Assembly (NCBI GenBank): GCA_032622095.1
Contig: CP136061.1
Coordinates: 24,928,991-24,992,990, forward strand
Direction: 5' to 3'
Source: Siphonodentalium dalli
Taxonomy: Eukaryota; Mollusca; Scaphopoda; Gadilida; Siphonodentaliidae
Length of the DNA stretch: 64,000 nt
Shown here: piece after piece, positions 12,174-25,798 of the stretch
How the letters are laid out: each line of letters begins with the position of its first letter
How positions within the stretch are numbered: the first letter of the stretch is position 1
Translations under genes and position numbers: made by a program
Notes under the pieces: generated by a model
What the model was told of the DNA's origin: nothing
Seen by the model: only the letters and a program-made list of their open reading frames with translations
Database searches by the model: none

Positions 12174-13720
12174 TTGTGTCATAACGTGAACAGACGAAAG
12201 GCCAAATTTCAATTTGGTCAGAACGTCACAGTCTTTGGTCAAACGCCACCTATTTTAATCACAGATTCTGACCCGCTTTCCGTCATCCAAATAGGTATAA
12301 TTTGGGGAAACTATTATGTCATGTACAAAAGACTTATTTGCGATATCGAATTTAGAAGCAATAAAGAGCGTTTCTATGCCATTTGTATGCCATTTGACTG
12401 ATTTATGTGAATATGTTAGAATAGGGCCCTTCGGTCATTTCACATTTAACAATTAAAGCTGAAATTTCTAGAGTAAGCACGCGTGAATTTTTTTCTCTCG
12501 AAACAACTCCAAAATCCGACTCGAATAAATAACCAACAACCACATGCGTGTAATTGGCCCATCGTGCCACTTATCCCACCCGATCACATCAAACCGAAGC
12601 CAATCAGGTTTATATGCGCTTATTTCATAGAGATATGATAAGGTACGGGAGCTTCCATGTTCGTTCTGACTTCACATCGCCATCATTGGCTCATTTAGTA
12701 ACTTCTACAGTCGTTCCGGGTCTGTATAATCAGGGGGAGTTTCCTGCAATATGTCCATTAACCACTAAAAAGTTATTGAAGAACACACTGATAAAATACA
12801 CATATTCATTGCAAGTGGCAGAAACACAACGAAACTGACTTTTGTTCCTTCTGGCTATTTTCCCGTGAAATAAATATAGGTATAAATACACGAAATACTA
12901 TTATGATGACTATATATGCCATAAACAAACGACTTATTCTAGATATAGAATATAGAAAAGTCGAGATCAGCACGAAGCAGTAAAAAGCGTTCGTTGCTAA
13001 CACATTTATGGTATGGATACAGATAGGTAATTTTAATGATTTTTGTCATGTAGTTAGACACCCGATCAAATACCACTCACTCCTTTTAAAATTGTTATTT
13101 CAAATTTATTTCTATGTATATAAAGCACAGGACGCTTTTTCTTGAAACAAACCCAAAATCCGACCTACCCAAATGGCCGACAACCAAATGGGTGCAATTG
13201 GCCCAGCGTACCAATTATCTGCCCCATGACAGATTTTGTCAAAATGTTAGAATAGGGCTCTTCTTTCGTTATATATTTCGTCAACAACATCATGGTGGCC
13301 GCGGACCAAGGTTCTACGATAAATGCCAAATAGGGTCAAGCAATTGGTATGTTATAGGTTGTTTCTAAGCCGAAGACACATCAAAACACACCCGATCAAC
13401 TCAAACACCAGGGGGGGGGGGGGGTCAAATATCGCACCCATGCCATTTCTGGTCCCCTTGTACGATTTAGTGAAATCAAAGGATGCTGATGGATGGCCCC
13501 ACGACGATGCGCGTGCCACTATGCCCTGGGGATCCGCGTTACACTAAATCAAATACATTAACTAATCCCTTAGTGTATCATTTGCCAATTAAGCCGCGGC
13601 ATAGCATTAATTGTAATCTCTCATGCTCAGGTTTCCCAAAAGTCGATGGAATAATTCAGTTGAAACCGTGTACATTGAGTTGTCGGTATTATTCTCATAA
13701 CGTCACACCGATAGAAATGT
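12174..13720. repeat. diverged relatives of the satellite's unique segment
   Basis: Blocks here match the ~475 bp segments embedded in the 2,059 bp repeats. Examples are ATGTTAGAATAGGGCCCTTCGG at 12411 onward, a GATAAGGTACGGGAGC...CGTTCTGAC block at 12637-12735, and CAAAATGTTAGAATAGGG with the TTTCTAAGCCGAAGACA block at 13238-13400. The region is itself a diverged tandem pair: 12290-12560 resembles 12880-13200, and 12020-12185 resembles 13520-13710. It is older and more divergent than the array, so it may be the source. Short frames here are not genes. Confidence 0.6.
13411..13423. repeat. poly-G run
   Basis: 13 consecutive G. Similar homopolymers occur at about 15139 (G), 18447 (C), 18746 (G) and 33194 (C). 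Lengths may be unreliable in any assembly. Confidence 0.9.
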
Positions 13721-13769
13721 CACATTTCAGAACTGTGTCTGGCATACACGAACATCATACCCCGTGCTA

Positions 13770-15507
13770 CACAGAGGGGGTGAAAATGGGGTATGTACCA
13801 TCTTCGAGAACCGTAGGGTAGGGGTTTCGACCGATTTGACTGCATGGGTGGGTAGCCCGCCCCACATACCACACAGAAACTCCCATCCCCACCCATTACC
13901 CACGGGGGTGCCACCCCGATTGGGTAACAATTGGGTATGGACCATTTTCGAGAACAGTATTGGATTTAAACCGATTTGACGGCACGGTGGGTGGCCCACC
14001 CCAAATACTCCCTAGAAACAACCGACTCCCTTCCAATCACTTCGGGGTATGGACCATTTTCGAGAACAGTAAGGATTTGGACCGATTTGACGGCATGGGT
14101 GGGTGGCCCGTCCCATATATATCTCAGAAACACTCCAAATCTCTACCCAATCACCCCGGGTGTTACCACGCGAAGGGGTGAAATGGGGTATAAACTATTT
14201 CCAAGAACGGTAAGGATTTCGACCGATTTGACGGCATGGGTGGGTGGCTCGTCCCAAACACCCATAGAGACGACAGACCCCACACAGCAAACCCGGTGAT
14301 TGCCACCCCGAAGAGGTGAAAATGGGATATGGACCATTTTCGAGAACAGCATCGACCATTTTCGAGAACGGTACAGATTTCGACCAATTTGACGGAACGG
14401 TTCGGTGGCCTGACACAAACACACCGAGCCCAACCTATCACCACCGGGGGTGCCACCCCGAAGGGGTGAAATGGGGTATAAACCATTTTCAAGAACAGTT
14501 GGGATTTCGACCGATTTGATTGCATGCTGGGTGGGTGGCCCGCCCCAAATACCTACTAGAAACACCAGACTCCCCACTCATCACCCCCGGGTGGTGACAA
14601 CAGAAGGGGTGAAAATGGGGGATGAACCATTTTCGAGAACGGTAAGTATTTCGACCGATTTGACGGCATGGGTGGTCGCTTGTCCCAAATACCCCCTATA
14701 GACACCAGACCCCCGCCCATCAACAACGAAGAGGTGAAAATGGGGTATGGACCATTTTCGAGAACAGTATCGACCACTTTCCAGAACGGTAAGAATTTTG
14801 ACCGATTTGACGGCATTTGTGGGTGGCCCGCCCCAAATACCCCCTAGAAACACCAGACCCATCCCATCAACCTCTGGGGTTGGCACCACGAAGAGGTGAA
14901 AATAGGTTATGGACAAATTTCGTGACGGCATGGGTGGATGGCCCGCCCCAAATACCCCATAGAAACACCCCAGCCACACCACCCCGGGAGTGACACCCCG
15001 TAGGTGTGAAAATAGTGTATGGACCATTCTCGAGAACGGTAAATATTTTTACCGATTTGACGGCATGGGTGGGTGGCCCGCCCCAAATACCCAATAGAAA
15101 CACCCGACCCCCACCAATCACATTGGGTGTGCGACCCAGGGGGGGGGGGGTGAACATGTGGTATAGACAACTTTCGAGAATGGTAAGAATTTCAACCGAT
15201 TTGACCGCGTGTGTGTGGGTGCCCCACCCTAAATTAACAATTTAAACACCAATTTGAAACACCCCCACCCATCACCCCGAGGGGGTACAAATGGTGTTTG
15301 GACCATTTTCGAGAACGGTAAGGTTTTCAACCGATTTGACGACATGGGTGTGTGTCCCGCCCATATACCTCCCAGAAACACCCGACCCCCGCCCATCACC
15401 CCGGGGGTGCCACCCAGAGGGTAGGAATTTAGACCGATTTGACGGAATGGGTTGGTGGCCCACCCCAAATACCACATAAAACACCCCGACCACCCACCCA
15501 TCAACCC
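13770..15507 (+). repeat. satellite A, block 1 (~141 bp monomers)
   Basis: About 12 diverged head-to-tail monomers. Each holds CCATTTTCGAGAACGGTAAG, GACCGATTTGACGGCATGGG, GTGGCCCGCCCCAAATACC, AGAAACACC and a GC-rich dyad of the CACCCCGGGGGTG / CACCCCGAGGGGTG type. The spacing of the GACCGATTTGAC landmark is about 140-142 bp. Some monomers carry duplicated half-units, as at 14330-14380. Many open frames cross the block on both strands because its unit length is near a multiple of three. None is a gene. Confidence 0.93.
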
Positions 15508-15510
15508 GGG

Positions 15511-16293
15511 CCCTATACTATAGAACACAATTATTGTAATCACAAGCTTCAGTGGGGCACACAAAAGGTGTCGATTACCATAGACCTCCACTCTTATTCT
15601 AACAGTGTATAGGCGACTTCTTGTAATTCCGCTTTCACATGCATGTTGACCAATAAAATAATTGGTGACCAATAAAATAATAAGTTTTTCACATGTGACT
15701 TGATTGACCAATGAAAAAAATGAGTCCTCGGAGACACTCATTGAGATGTTATCGCTAGTGCATGGGTGAGCCGTGTTCAATTTGATTAGTGGTAATCGGT
15801 ATCCTTTAAATAATCGCCCAGTGAGTACACCGCAACCGTTCGTGCATTGTGTTATATTTCATCAATGGTTATCGTCTGTTCCAACAATTCAAGTCGTACG
15901 ATGTATTTAATTTCTAGTTGGTTTGTCATTCAGAATCGCTGCAGTATTCTATTGATAATATGTACAAGAGACGTGGCTAGAAGGTCTCAGGTGCAGGTTT
16001 AAACTCCAAGTTGTGTACCCACAAAGGAGACCCTCTAACAACATCCCTGCACGAATGTCATAATTGGTCAATACTCCAATACAGACTTTAGGTTGTTTGC
16101 CACGAGACAACCGCTTGATTGCCGCAGTGTGAATGCCATTCTGATCAAACCCAATCACCCATCGGCAATGAGCCCACATGCACACGGGTATAATATACAC
16201 TATTACAATACAGTGGTCTATTGCACTTGCCCGCCTCCTGTGTACCTCCCTTAACCTTGTGATTACAATTATTATGGTCCATAGTACAAGGCC
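15511..16293. mobile_element. inverted-repeat element inserted in satellite A
   Basis: Left end CCCTATACTATAGAAC...AATTATTGTAATCACAAG pairs with the reverse complement of the right end (CCTTGTACTATGGACC...AATAATTGTAATCACAAG). This gives imperfect terminal inverted repeats of about 55 bp around ~780 bp. Satellite A monomers resume in register on both sides. The target lies in a CCCGGG-rich dyad, so the exact ends and target duplication cannot be fixed, and I do not assign a superfamily. Inside, a minus-strand frame at 15949-16305 has no recognisable domain. Three CCAAT-containing repeats (GACCAATAAAATAAT) sit at 15648-15712. Confidence 0.75.
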
Positions 16294-19200
16294 CCCGGGT
16301 GCCACCCCGTGGGTGTTAAATGGGGTATGGACAATTTTGGAGAATGGTAAGGATTTCGAGCGATCTGCCCCAAATACCCCCTAGAAACAGCACAATGCCC
16401 CATCCATCACCCCGCGGGTGCCACACCGAAGGGGGTAAAATGGTGTAAGGTAAGGATTTCTACCGATTTGACGGCCTGGGTGGTGGCCCGCTCCAATTAT
16501 CCCCTAGAAACACCCCGACCCCACCCATTTCCCCGGGGTGGCACCCGAGGGTGTGAAAATGGGGTATGGATCATTTTCGAGAACGGTAAGGATTTTTACC
16601 GATTTGACGGCATGGGTATGTGGCCCGCACCAAATACCCATCAGAAACACCCGGCCTCCAACCATCAGCTCAATGGTGCCACCCCGAGGGGTGAAAATGG
16701 GGTATGGACTATTTTCGAGAACGGTAAGAATTAGGACCGATTTGACGGCGTGGGTGAGTGGCCCACCCCAAGTACCCCATAGAAACAACCCGAACCACCA
16801 ATCACCTCATGGGGTGCCACGGTGAGTGGCCCACCTCAAGTACACCATAGAAACACACCGATCCCATACCAATCACCTGCGGGGGTGCCACCCCGAGGAG
16901 GTGAAAATGGGGTATGGATCATTTTCGAGAACGGTAAGGATTTCGACCGATTTGACGACATGGGTGGGTGATCTACCCAAAATACCATAGAAACTCCCGG
17001 ATCACCCACCACCCGGGTTGCCACCCGAGGAGGTGAACATGGGGTAAGGACCATTTTCGAGAACGGAAAGGATTTCGCCCGATTTGATGGCATGTGTGAT
17101 GGCCCACCACAAATAACCCCTAGAAACACGCCGACCCCCGAGGCATCAACCCCAGTGGCTGCCACCCCAAGGGGTGAACATGGGGTATGAACCATTTTTG
17201 AGAACGGTAAGGATTTCGACCGATTTGATGGCATGGGTCGGTGGCTTGCCCCAAATAACCCCTGTGAACACCCGATTCCCAAGCCATCACAACAGGGTGG
17301 GTGGCCCGCCCTAAATACCCACTAGAAAAACCCCACACCCACCCATCACTCCGTGGGGGTGCCACCATAGGGAGTGAAAATGCCGTATGGATTTGACGGC
17401 ATGGGTGGGTGGCCCGCCCAAATACCACCTAGAAATACCCGACTCCCACTTATCACACCGGTGGTGCCACTCCGCAGGGGTGAACATGGGGTATGTACAA
17501 TATTCGAGAATGGTAAGGATTTCGACCGATTTGACGGCGTGGGTGGCTGGCCCGCCACAAATACCTCATATAAATACCCGAACCCGACATCACCCCTGGT
17601 GGTGCCACCCGAAGGGGTGAAAATGGGGTATGGACCTTACTCGAGAACGGTAAGAATTTCCACAGATTGGACGCCATGGGTGAGTGGTCCGCCCAAGTAA
17701 CCCAAAGAAACACGTCGATACCCCACCAATTACCTCCTGGGGGATGCCACCCCAGGGATGAACATGGGGTATGGATAATTTCCGAGAAGGGTAAGAATTT
17801 AGACCGATTTGACGGCATGGGTGGGTGGCTCGCCCAAAATACCCCCTAAAAACACCCGACACCACCCATCACCCGGGGTGCCACCCAGGGGGTGAACATG
17901 TGGTATAGACAACTTTCGAGAAGGGTAAGAATTTCAACCGATTTGACCGCAGGTGGTGAAAATGGGGTACGGACCATTTTCAAGACCGGTGTGGATTTCG
18001 ACCGATATCACGGCTTGGGTGGTTGGCCCGCCCCAAATACCCATAGACACACCATACCCCCACCATCACTCGGGGGTGCCACTTCGATGGGGTAAAATGT
18101 TGGTAGCCCGCCCCAAATACCACCGATTGGACGACACGGATGGGTGGCCCGCCCCAAATTCCATCTAGAAACACCCCGAACCCGACCGATCACACCGGGG
18201 GTGACACTCCGTATGGGTGTAAATGGGGTATGGACAATATTAGATAAGGATTTCGACCGATTTGATGGCATGGGTGGGTGGCCCGCCCCAAATACCACCT
18301 ATACATTCACCGAACCCATCTATCACCCCTGGGGGGTGCCACCCCGAAGTTGTGAATGGGGTATGGACCATTTTCGAGAACGGTGAGAATTTCCACCCAT
18401 TTGACGGTATGGGCGAGTGACCGCCCAAGTACTCCATAGAAACACACTGACCCCCCCCCCCACCAATCACCTCCATGGGGTGCCACCGAAAGGTGAACAT
18501 ATGGTATGGACAATTTTCGCGAAGGGTATGAATTTTGACAGATTTTACGTCATGTGTGGGTGGCCCGCCTCAAATACTACCTAAAACACCGACCCCACCC
18601 ATCACCCCGGGGGTGCCACCCCGATGAGGCGAAAATAGAGTATGGTCCTTTTTTCGAGAACGGTGAGGATTTCGACCGATTTGACGGCCAAAAATACACT
18701 AGAAACTCATGGATCCCCCACCATCACACCCGGTGTGCCACCCGGAGGGGGGGGGGGTAAAAACGGTATGGAACATTTTTAGAACGGTAAGGATTTCGAC
18801 CGATTTGGTGGCATGGGTGTGTGGCCAGCCCCAAAAACCTACTAGAAACACCCGGACACAACCTATCACCCCGGGGGTACCACAACGTAAGGACCATTTT
18901 CGAGAACCGTAGGGATTGCGACCGTTTGACGGCATGGGTGGGTGGCCCACCCCAAATACCCCATAGGAACACCCGAACCCCCATCCATCACCCTCGGGGT
19001 GTGCCAACCGATGGGGTTAAACTGGGGTATGGACCAGTTACGAGAAAGGTAAGGATTTCAACCGATTTGACGGCATGGGTGGGTGGCCCTCCCAAATACT
19101 CATGGAAACACCCGACCCCCACCCATCACCCCCAGGGGTGCCACCCCGAGGGGGTTAAAATGGAGTAAGGACCATTTTCGAGAAAGGTAAGGAATTCGAT

Positions 19201-19626
19201 CGATTTAATGGCATGGGTGGGTGGCCCGCCCCAAATAGCCCATATAAAGACCCCGACCCCGCACGTCACCCACGGGAGTGCTACCCGGAGGGGGTGAAAA
19301 TGGGGTATGGACATCTTCGAGAACCGTAGGGGTTTCGACCGATTGGGCTGCATTGGTTGGTAGCCCGCCCCAAACACCACATAGAAACACCCCAACCCCC
19401 ACCCATCACCCACGGGGGTGCCACACCGATGGGGTAACAATGGGGTATGGACCATTTTCGAGAACAGTAGTGATTTAGACCCATTTGACGGTATGTGTGG
19501 GTGGCCCACCCCAAATACTCCATAGAAACACCCGAACCCCCATCCATCACCCTCGAGGTGTGCCACCGAGTGGGTTAAACTGGGGTATGGACCAATTTCG
19601 AGAAAGGTAAGGATTTCAACCGATTT
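16294..19626 (+). repeat. satellite A, block 2
   Basis: About 23-24 further diverged ~141 bp monomers with the landmarks of block 1. They carry numerous small indels, and several monomers are shortened (for example near 16370 and 17390). Divergence between neighbours is much higher than between the 2,059 bp repeats that follow, so this block is older. All open frames here are repeat shadows. Confidence 0.92.
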
Positions 19627-21681
19627 GCGTCTCTCACCAAGACAAATATGTTAAGGTATGGCAACTTCCATTTTCGTTCTGGCCTTTCATCGCCACCATT
19701 GGCGCATTTGTTGAACTTCCATAGTCGATCCGGGACTGTATAATCAAACTCAAATCGACTTACATATTATAAGTCATTATTATTACGAAGTTGAATTTTT
19801 GTGGGATCTTTTTATTTTTGGGACCAACCAACACAGGAAATCATTCGAAGTGCTAGTATAGAATATCTTTTCGAAAGACCAATTTATGTCAAAATATTAC
19901 AATAGGGCCCTTCGGCCAATTCACATCTGACCACTAAAACAATATGACGACCGTCGCCCAATGTTGTTCGAATAAGACCAAATATGGTCACACAAATGGT
20001 TCCTTATGGTGCCACTAAGTCGAGGACAATTCAAAACCACCCATGCACCCGAGTGGGTTAAACTGGGGTATGGACCAGTTTCGAGAAAGGTAAGGATTTC
20101 AACCGATTTGCGTCTCTCACCAAGACAAATGTGTTAATGTATACAACTTCCATTTTCGTTCTGGCCTTTCGTCGCCACGATTGGCGCATTTGTTGGACTT
20201 CTATAGTCGATCCGGGACTGTATAATCAAACTCAAATCGACTTAAATATTATAAGTCATTATTATTACGAAGTTGAATTTTTGTGGGATCTTTTTATTTT
20301 TGGGACCAACAAACACAGGAAATCATTCGAAGTGTTAGTATAGGATATGTTTTCGAAAGACAAATTTATGTCAAAATGTTACAATAGGGCCCTTCGGCCA
20401 ATTCACATCTGACCACTAAAACATTATGATGACCGTCGCCCAATGTTTTTGGAATAAGACCAAATATGGTCAAACAAATGGTTCCTAATGGTGCCCCTAA
20501 ACCGAGGAAAATTCAAAACCCAGTCTATCATCTCAAACGCTATCTAATGAATGCATATATACTTCTTTCTGTCTCTCCCCAAGACAAATTTGATAAGGCT
20601 GGTGGGTGGCCCGCCAGAAATACCCCATAGAAACACCACGATCCCCCACCTTTCACCTTTCACCCACGGGGGTGCTACCCCGAGGGGGTGAACATTGGGT
20701 ATAGACCATTTTCAAGAACCGTAGGGGTTTCGACCGATTTGACTGGATGGGTGGGTGGCCCAAAATAAACACCCGACACCCCACCCATCCATCACCCCGG
20801 GGGTGCCACCCGAGGGGGTAAACATGGGGTATGGACCAGTTTCGAGAAAGCTAAGGGTTTCAACCGATTTAACGGCATGGGTGCATGGCCCTCCCAAATA
20901 CTCCAGAGAAACACCCCGACCCCACCCTTCACCCACGGGGTGCTACCCCAAGTGAGTGAAAATGGAATAAGGATCATCTTCGAGAACCGTAGGGGTTTCG
21001 ACCGATTTGACTGCATGGGTGGGTGGCCCGCCCCAAATACCACATAGAAACTCCCCAACCCACACCATTACCCACGGGGGTGCCACCCCGAGGGGTTAAC
21101 AATTGGGTATGGACCATTTTCGAGAACAGTAGGGATTTCGACCGATTTGACGGATGGGTGGGTGGTCTGTCCCAAATACTCCCTATAAACAACCGACTCC
21201 CTTCCAATCACTTCAGGGTATGGACCATTATCGAGAACGGTAAAGATTTGGACCGATTTGACGGCGTGGGTGGGTGGCCCGTCACATATACCTCACAGAA
21301 ACACCCCAATCCCTGCCCAAACACCCAGAGTGGTGCCACCCGAAGGGGTGAAATGGGGTATAAACTATTTCCGAGAACGGTAATGATTTCGACCGATATG
21401 ACGGCATGGGTGGGTGGCCCCAAATACCTCATATAAACACACCGACACCCGACACCCATCCATCACCCCGGGTGTGCCACCCCGAGGGGTGAACATGGGG
21501 TATGGACCCTTTTCGAAAACCGTAGGGATTTCGACCGATTTGACGGCTTGTGGGGGTGGACCACCCCAAATACCCCATAGAAACACCCGAACCCCCATCC
21601 ATCACCCTCGGGGTGTGCCACCAAGTGGGATAAACTGGGGTATGGACCAGTTTCGAGAAAGGTAAGGATTTCAACCGATTT
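19627..21681 (+). repeat. higher-order repeat unit 1 (2,055 bp)
   Basis: The composite unit starts GCGTCTCTCACCAAGAC. It contains two ~475 bp non-satellite segments (one starting here, one at about 20106), each carrying CGATCCGGGACTGTATAATC and AATAGGGCCCTTCGGCC, followed by about eight satellite A monomers. The two segments within a unit differ from each other more than equivalent segments do between units. The whole 2 kb block, not the monomer, was therefore amplified. Confidence 0.93.
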
Positions 21682-23740
21682 GCGTCTCTCACCAAGACAA
21701 ATATGTTAAGGTATGGCAACTTCCATTTTCGTTCTGGCCTTTCATCGCCACGATTGGCGCATTTGTTGAACTTCCATAGTCGATCCGGGACTGTATAATC
21801 AAACTCAAATCGACTTACATATTATAAGTCATTATTATTACGAAGTTGAATTTTTGTGGGATCTTTTTATTTTTGGGACCAACCAACACAGGAAATCATT
21901 CGAAGTGTTAGTATAGGATATCTTTTCGAAAGACCAATTTATGTCAAAATATTACAATAGGGCCCTTCGGCCAATTCACATCTGACCACTAAAACACAAT
22001 ATGACGACCGTCGCCCAATGTTGTTCGAATAAGACCAAATATGGTCACACAAATGGTTCCTTATGGTGCCACTAAGTCGAGGACAATTCAAAACCACCCA
22101 CGCACCCGAGTGGGTTAAAGTGGGGTATGGACCAGTTTCGAGAAAGGTAAGGATTTCAACCGATTTGGGTCTCTCACCAAGACAAATGTGTTGATGTATA
22201 GCAACTTCCATTTTCGTTCTGGCCTTTCGTCGCCACGATTGGCGCATTTGTTGGACTTCTATAGTCGATCCGGGACTGTATAATCAAACTCAAATCGACT
22301 TAAATATTATAAGTCATTATTATTACGAAGTTGAATTTTTGTGGGATCTTTTTATTTTTGGGACCAACAAACACAGGAAGTCATTCGAAGTGTTAGTGTA
22401 GGATATGTTTTCGAAAGACAAATTTATGTCAAAATGTTACAATAGGGCCCTTCGGCCAATTCACATCTGACCACTAAAACATTATGATGACCGTCGCCCA
22501 ATGTTTTTGGAATAAGACCAAATATGGTCAAACAAATGGTTCCTAATGGTGCCCCTAAACCGAGGAAAATTCAAAACCCACTCTATCATCTCAAACGCTA
22601 TCAAATGAATGCATATATACTTCTTTCTGTCTCTCCCCAAGACAAATTTGATAAGGCTGGTGGGTGGCCCGCCAGAAATACCCCATAGAAACACCACGAC
22701 CCCCCACCTTTCACCTTGCACCCACGGGGGTGCTACCCCGAGGGGGTGAACATTGGGTATAGACCATTTTCAAGAACCGTAGTGGTTTCGACCGATTTGA
22801 CTGGATGGGTGGGTGGCCCCAAATAAACACCCCGACACCCCACCCATCCATCACCCCGGGGGTGCCACCCGAGGGGGTAAACATGGGGTATGGACCAGTT
22901 TCGAGAAAGCTAAGGGTTTCAACCGATTTAACGGCATGGGTGCATGGCCCTCCCAAATACTCCAGAGAAACACCCCGACCCCACCCTTCACCCACGGGGT
23001 GCTACCCCAAGTGAGTGAAAATGGAATAAGGATCATCTTCGAGAACCGTAGGGGTTTCGACCGATTTGACTGCATGGGTGGGTGGCCCGCCCCAAATACC
23101 ACATAGAAACTCCCCAACCCACACCATTACCCACTGGGGTGCCACCCCGAGGGGGTAACAATTGGGTATGGACCATTTTCGAGAACAGTAGGGATTTCGA
23201 CCGATTTGACGGATGGGTGGGTGGTCTGTCCCAAATACTCCCTATAAACAACCGACTCCCTTCCAATCACTTCAGGGTATGGACCATTATCGAGAACGGT
23301 AAAGATTTGGACCGATTTGACGGCGTGGGTGGGTGGCCCGTCACATATACCTCACAGAAACACCCCAATCCCTGCCCAAACACCCAGAGTGGTGCCACCC
23401 GAAGGGGTGAAATGGGGTATAAACTATTTCCGAGAACGGTAATGATTTCGACCGATTTGACGGCATGGGTGGGTGGCCCCAAATACCTCATATAAACACA
23501 CCGACACCCGACACCCATCCATCACCCCGGGTGTGCCACCCCGAGGGGTGAACATGGGGTATGGACCCTTTTCGAAAACCGTAGGGATTTCGACCGATTT
23601 GACGGCTTGTGGGGGTGGACCACCCCAAATACCCCATAGAAACACCCGAACCCCCATCCATCACCCTCGGGGTGTGCCACCAAGTGGGATAAACTGGGGT
23701 ATGGACCAGTTTCGAGAAAGGTAAGGATTTCAACCGATTT
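21682..23740 (+). repeat. higher-order repeat unit 2 (2,059 bp)
   Basis: Same order as unit 1. It differs from unit 3 at only scattered positions (for example CCACCCACGC versus CCACACACGC, and GAATGCATAT versus GAATGAATAT), so identity is visibly very high. This implies recent tandem duplication or homogenisation. Confidence 0.94.
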
Positions 23741-25798
23741 GCGTCTCTCACCAAGACAAATATGTTAAGGTATGGCAACTTCCATTTTCGTTCTGGCCTT
23801 TCATCGCCACGATTGGCGCATTTGTTGAACTTCCATAGTCGATCCGGGACTGTATAATCAAACTCAAATCGACTTACATATTATAAGTCATTATTATTAC
23901 GAAGTTGAATTTTTGTGGGATCTTTTTATTTTTGGGACCAACCAACACAGGAAATCATTCGAAGTGTTAGTATAGGATATCTTTTCGAAAGACCAATTTA
24001 TGTCAAAATATTACAATAGGGCCCTTCGGCCAATTCACATCTGACCACTAAAACACAATATGACGACCGTCGCCCAATGTTGTTCGAATAAGACCAAATA
24101 TGGTCACACAAATGGTTCCTTATGGTGCCACTAAGTCGAGGACAATTCAAAACCACACACGCACCCGAGTGGGTTAAAGTGGGGTATGGACCAGTTTCGA
24201 GAAAGGTAAGGATTTCAACCGATTTGGGTCTCTCACCAAGACAAATGTGTTGATGTATAGCAACTTCCATTTTCGTTCTGGCCTTTCGTCGCCACGATTG
24301 GCGCATTTGTTGGACTTCTATAGTCGATCCGGGACTGTATAATCAAACTCAAATCGACTTAAATATTATAAGTCATTATTATTACGAAGTTGAATTTTTG
24401 TGGGATCTTTTTATTTTTGGGACCAACAAACACAGGAAGTCATTCGAAGTGTTAGTGTAGGATATGTTTTCGAAAGACAAATTTATGTCAAAATGTTACA
24501 ATAGGGCCCTTCGGCCAATTCACATCTGACCACTAAAACATTATGATGACCGTCGCCCAATGTTTTTGGAATAAGACCAAATATGGTCAAACAAATGGTT
24601 CCTAATGGTGCCCCTAAACCGAGGAAAATTCAAAACCCACTCTATCATCTCAAACGCTATCAAATGAATGAATATATACTTCTTTCTGTCTCTCCCCAAG
24701 ACAAATTTGATAAGGCTGGTGGGTGGCCCGCCAGAAATACCCCATAGAAACACCACGATCCCCCACCTTTCACCTTGCACCCACGGGGGTGCTACCCCGA
24801 GGGGGTGAACATTGGGTATAGACCATTTTCAAGAACCGTAGTGGTTTCGACCGATTTGACTGGATGGGTGGGTGGCCCCAAATAAACACCCCGACACCCC
24901 ACCCATCCATCACCCCGGGGGTGCCACCCGAGGGGGTAAACATGGGGTATGGACCAGTTTCGAGAAAGCTAAGGGTTTCAACCGATTTAACGGCATGGGT
25001 GCATGGCCCTCCCAAATACTCCAGAGAAACACCCAGACCCCACCCTTCACCCACGGGGTGCTACCCCAAGTGAGTGAAAATGGAATAAGGATCATCTTCG
25101 AGAACCGTAGGGGTTTCGACCGATTTGACTGCATGGGTGGGTGGCCCGCCCCAAATACCACATAGAAACACCCCAACCCACACCATTACCCACGGGGGTG
25201 CCACCCCGAGGGGTAACAATTGGGTATGGACCATTTTCGAGAACAGTAGGGATTTCGACCGATTTGACGGATGGGTGGGTGGCCTGTCCCAAATACTCCC
25301 TGTAAACAACCGACTCCCTTCCAACCACTTCAGGGTATGGACCATTATCGAGAACGGTAAAGATTTGGACCGATTTGACGGCGTGGGTGGGTGGCCCGTC
25401 ACATATACCTCCCAGAAACACCCCAATCCCTGCCCAAACACCCAGAGTGGTGCCACCCGAAGGGGTGAAATGGGGTATAAACTATTTCCGAGAACGGTAA
25501 TGATTTCGACCGATTTGACGGCATGGGTGGGTGGCCCCAAATACCTCATATAAACACACCGACACCCGACACCCATCCATCACCCCGGGTGTGCCACCCC
25601 GAGAGGTGAAAATGGGGTATGGACCCTTTTCGAAAACCGTAGGGATTTCGACCGATTTGACGGCTTGTGTGGGTGGACCACCCCAAATAACCCATAGAAA
25701 CACCCGAACCCCCATCCATCACCCTCGTGGTGTGCCACCGAGTGGGATAAACTGGGGTATGGACCAGTTTCGAGAAAGGTAAGGATTTCAACCGATTT
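23741..25798 (+). repeat. higher-order repeat unit 3 (2,058 bp)
   Basis: Near-identical to unit 2 in most of its length. Towards its end it shares variants with unit 4 (CACCCCGAG.GGTGAAAATGG instead of GAACATGG), which hints at unequal exchange within the array. Confidence 0.94.
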
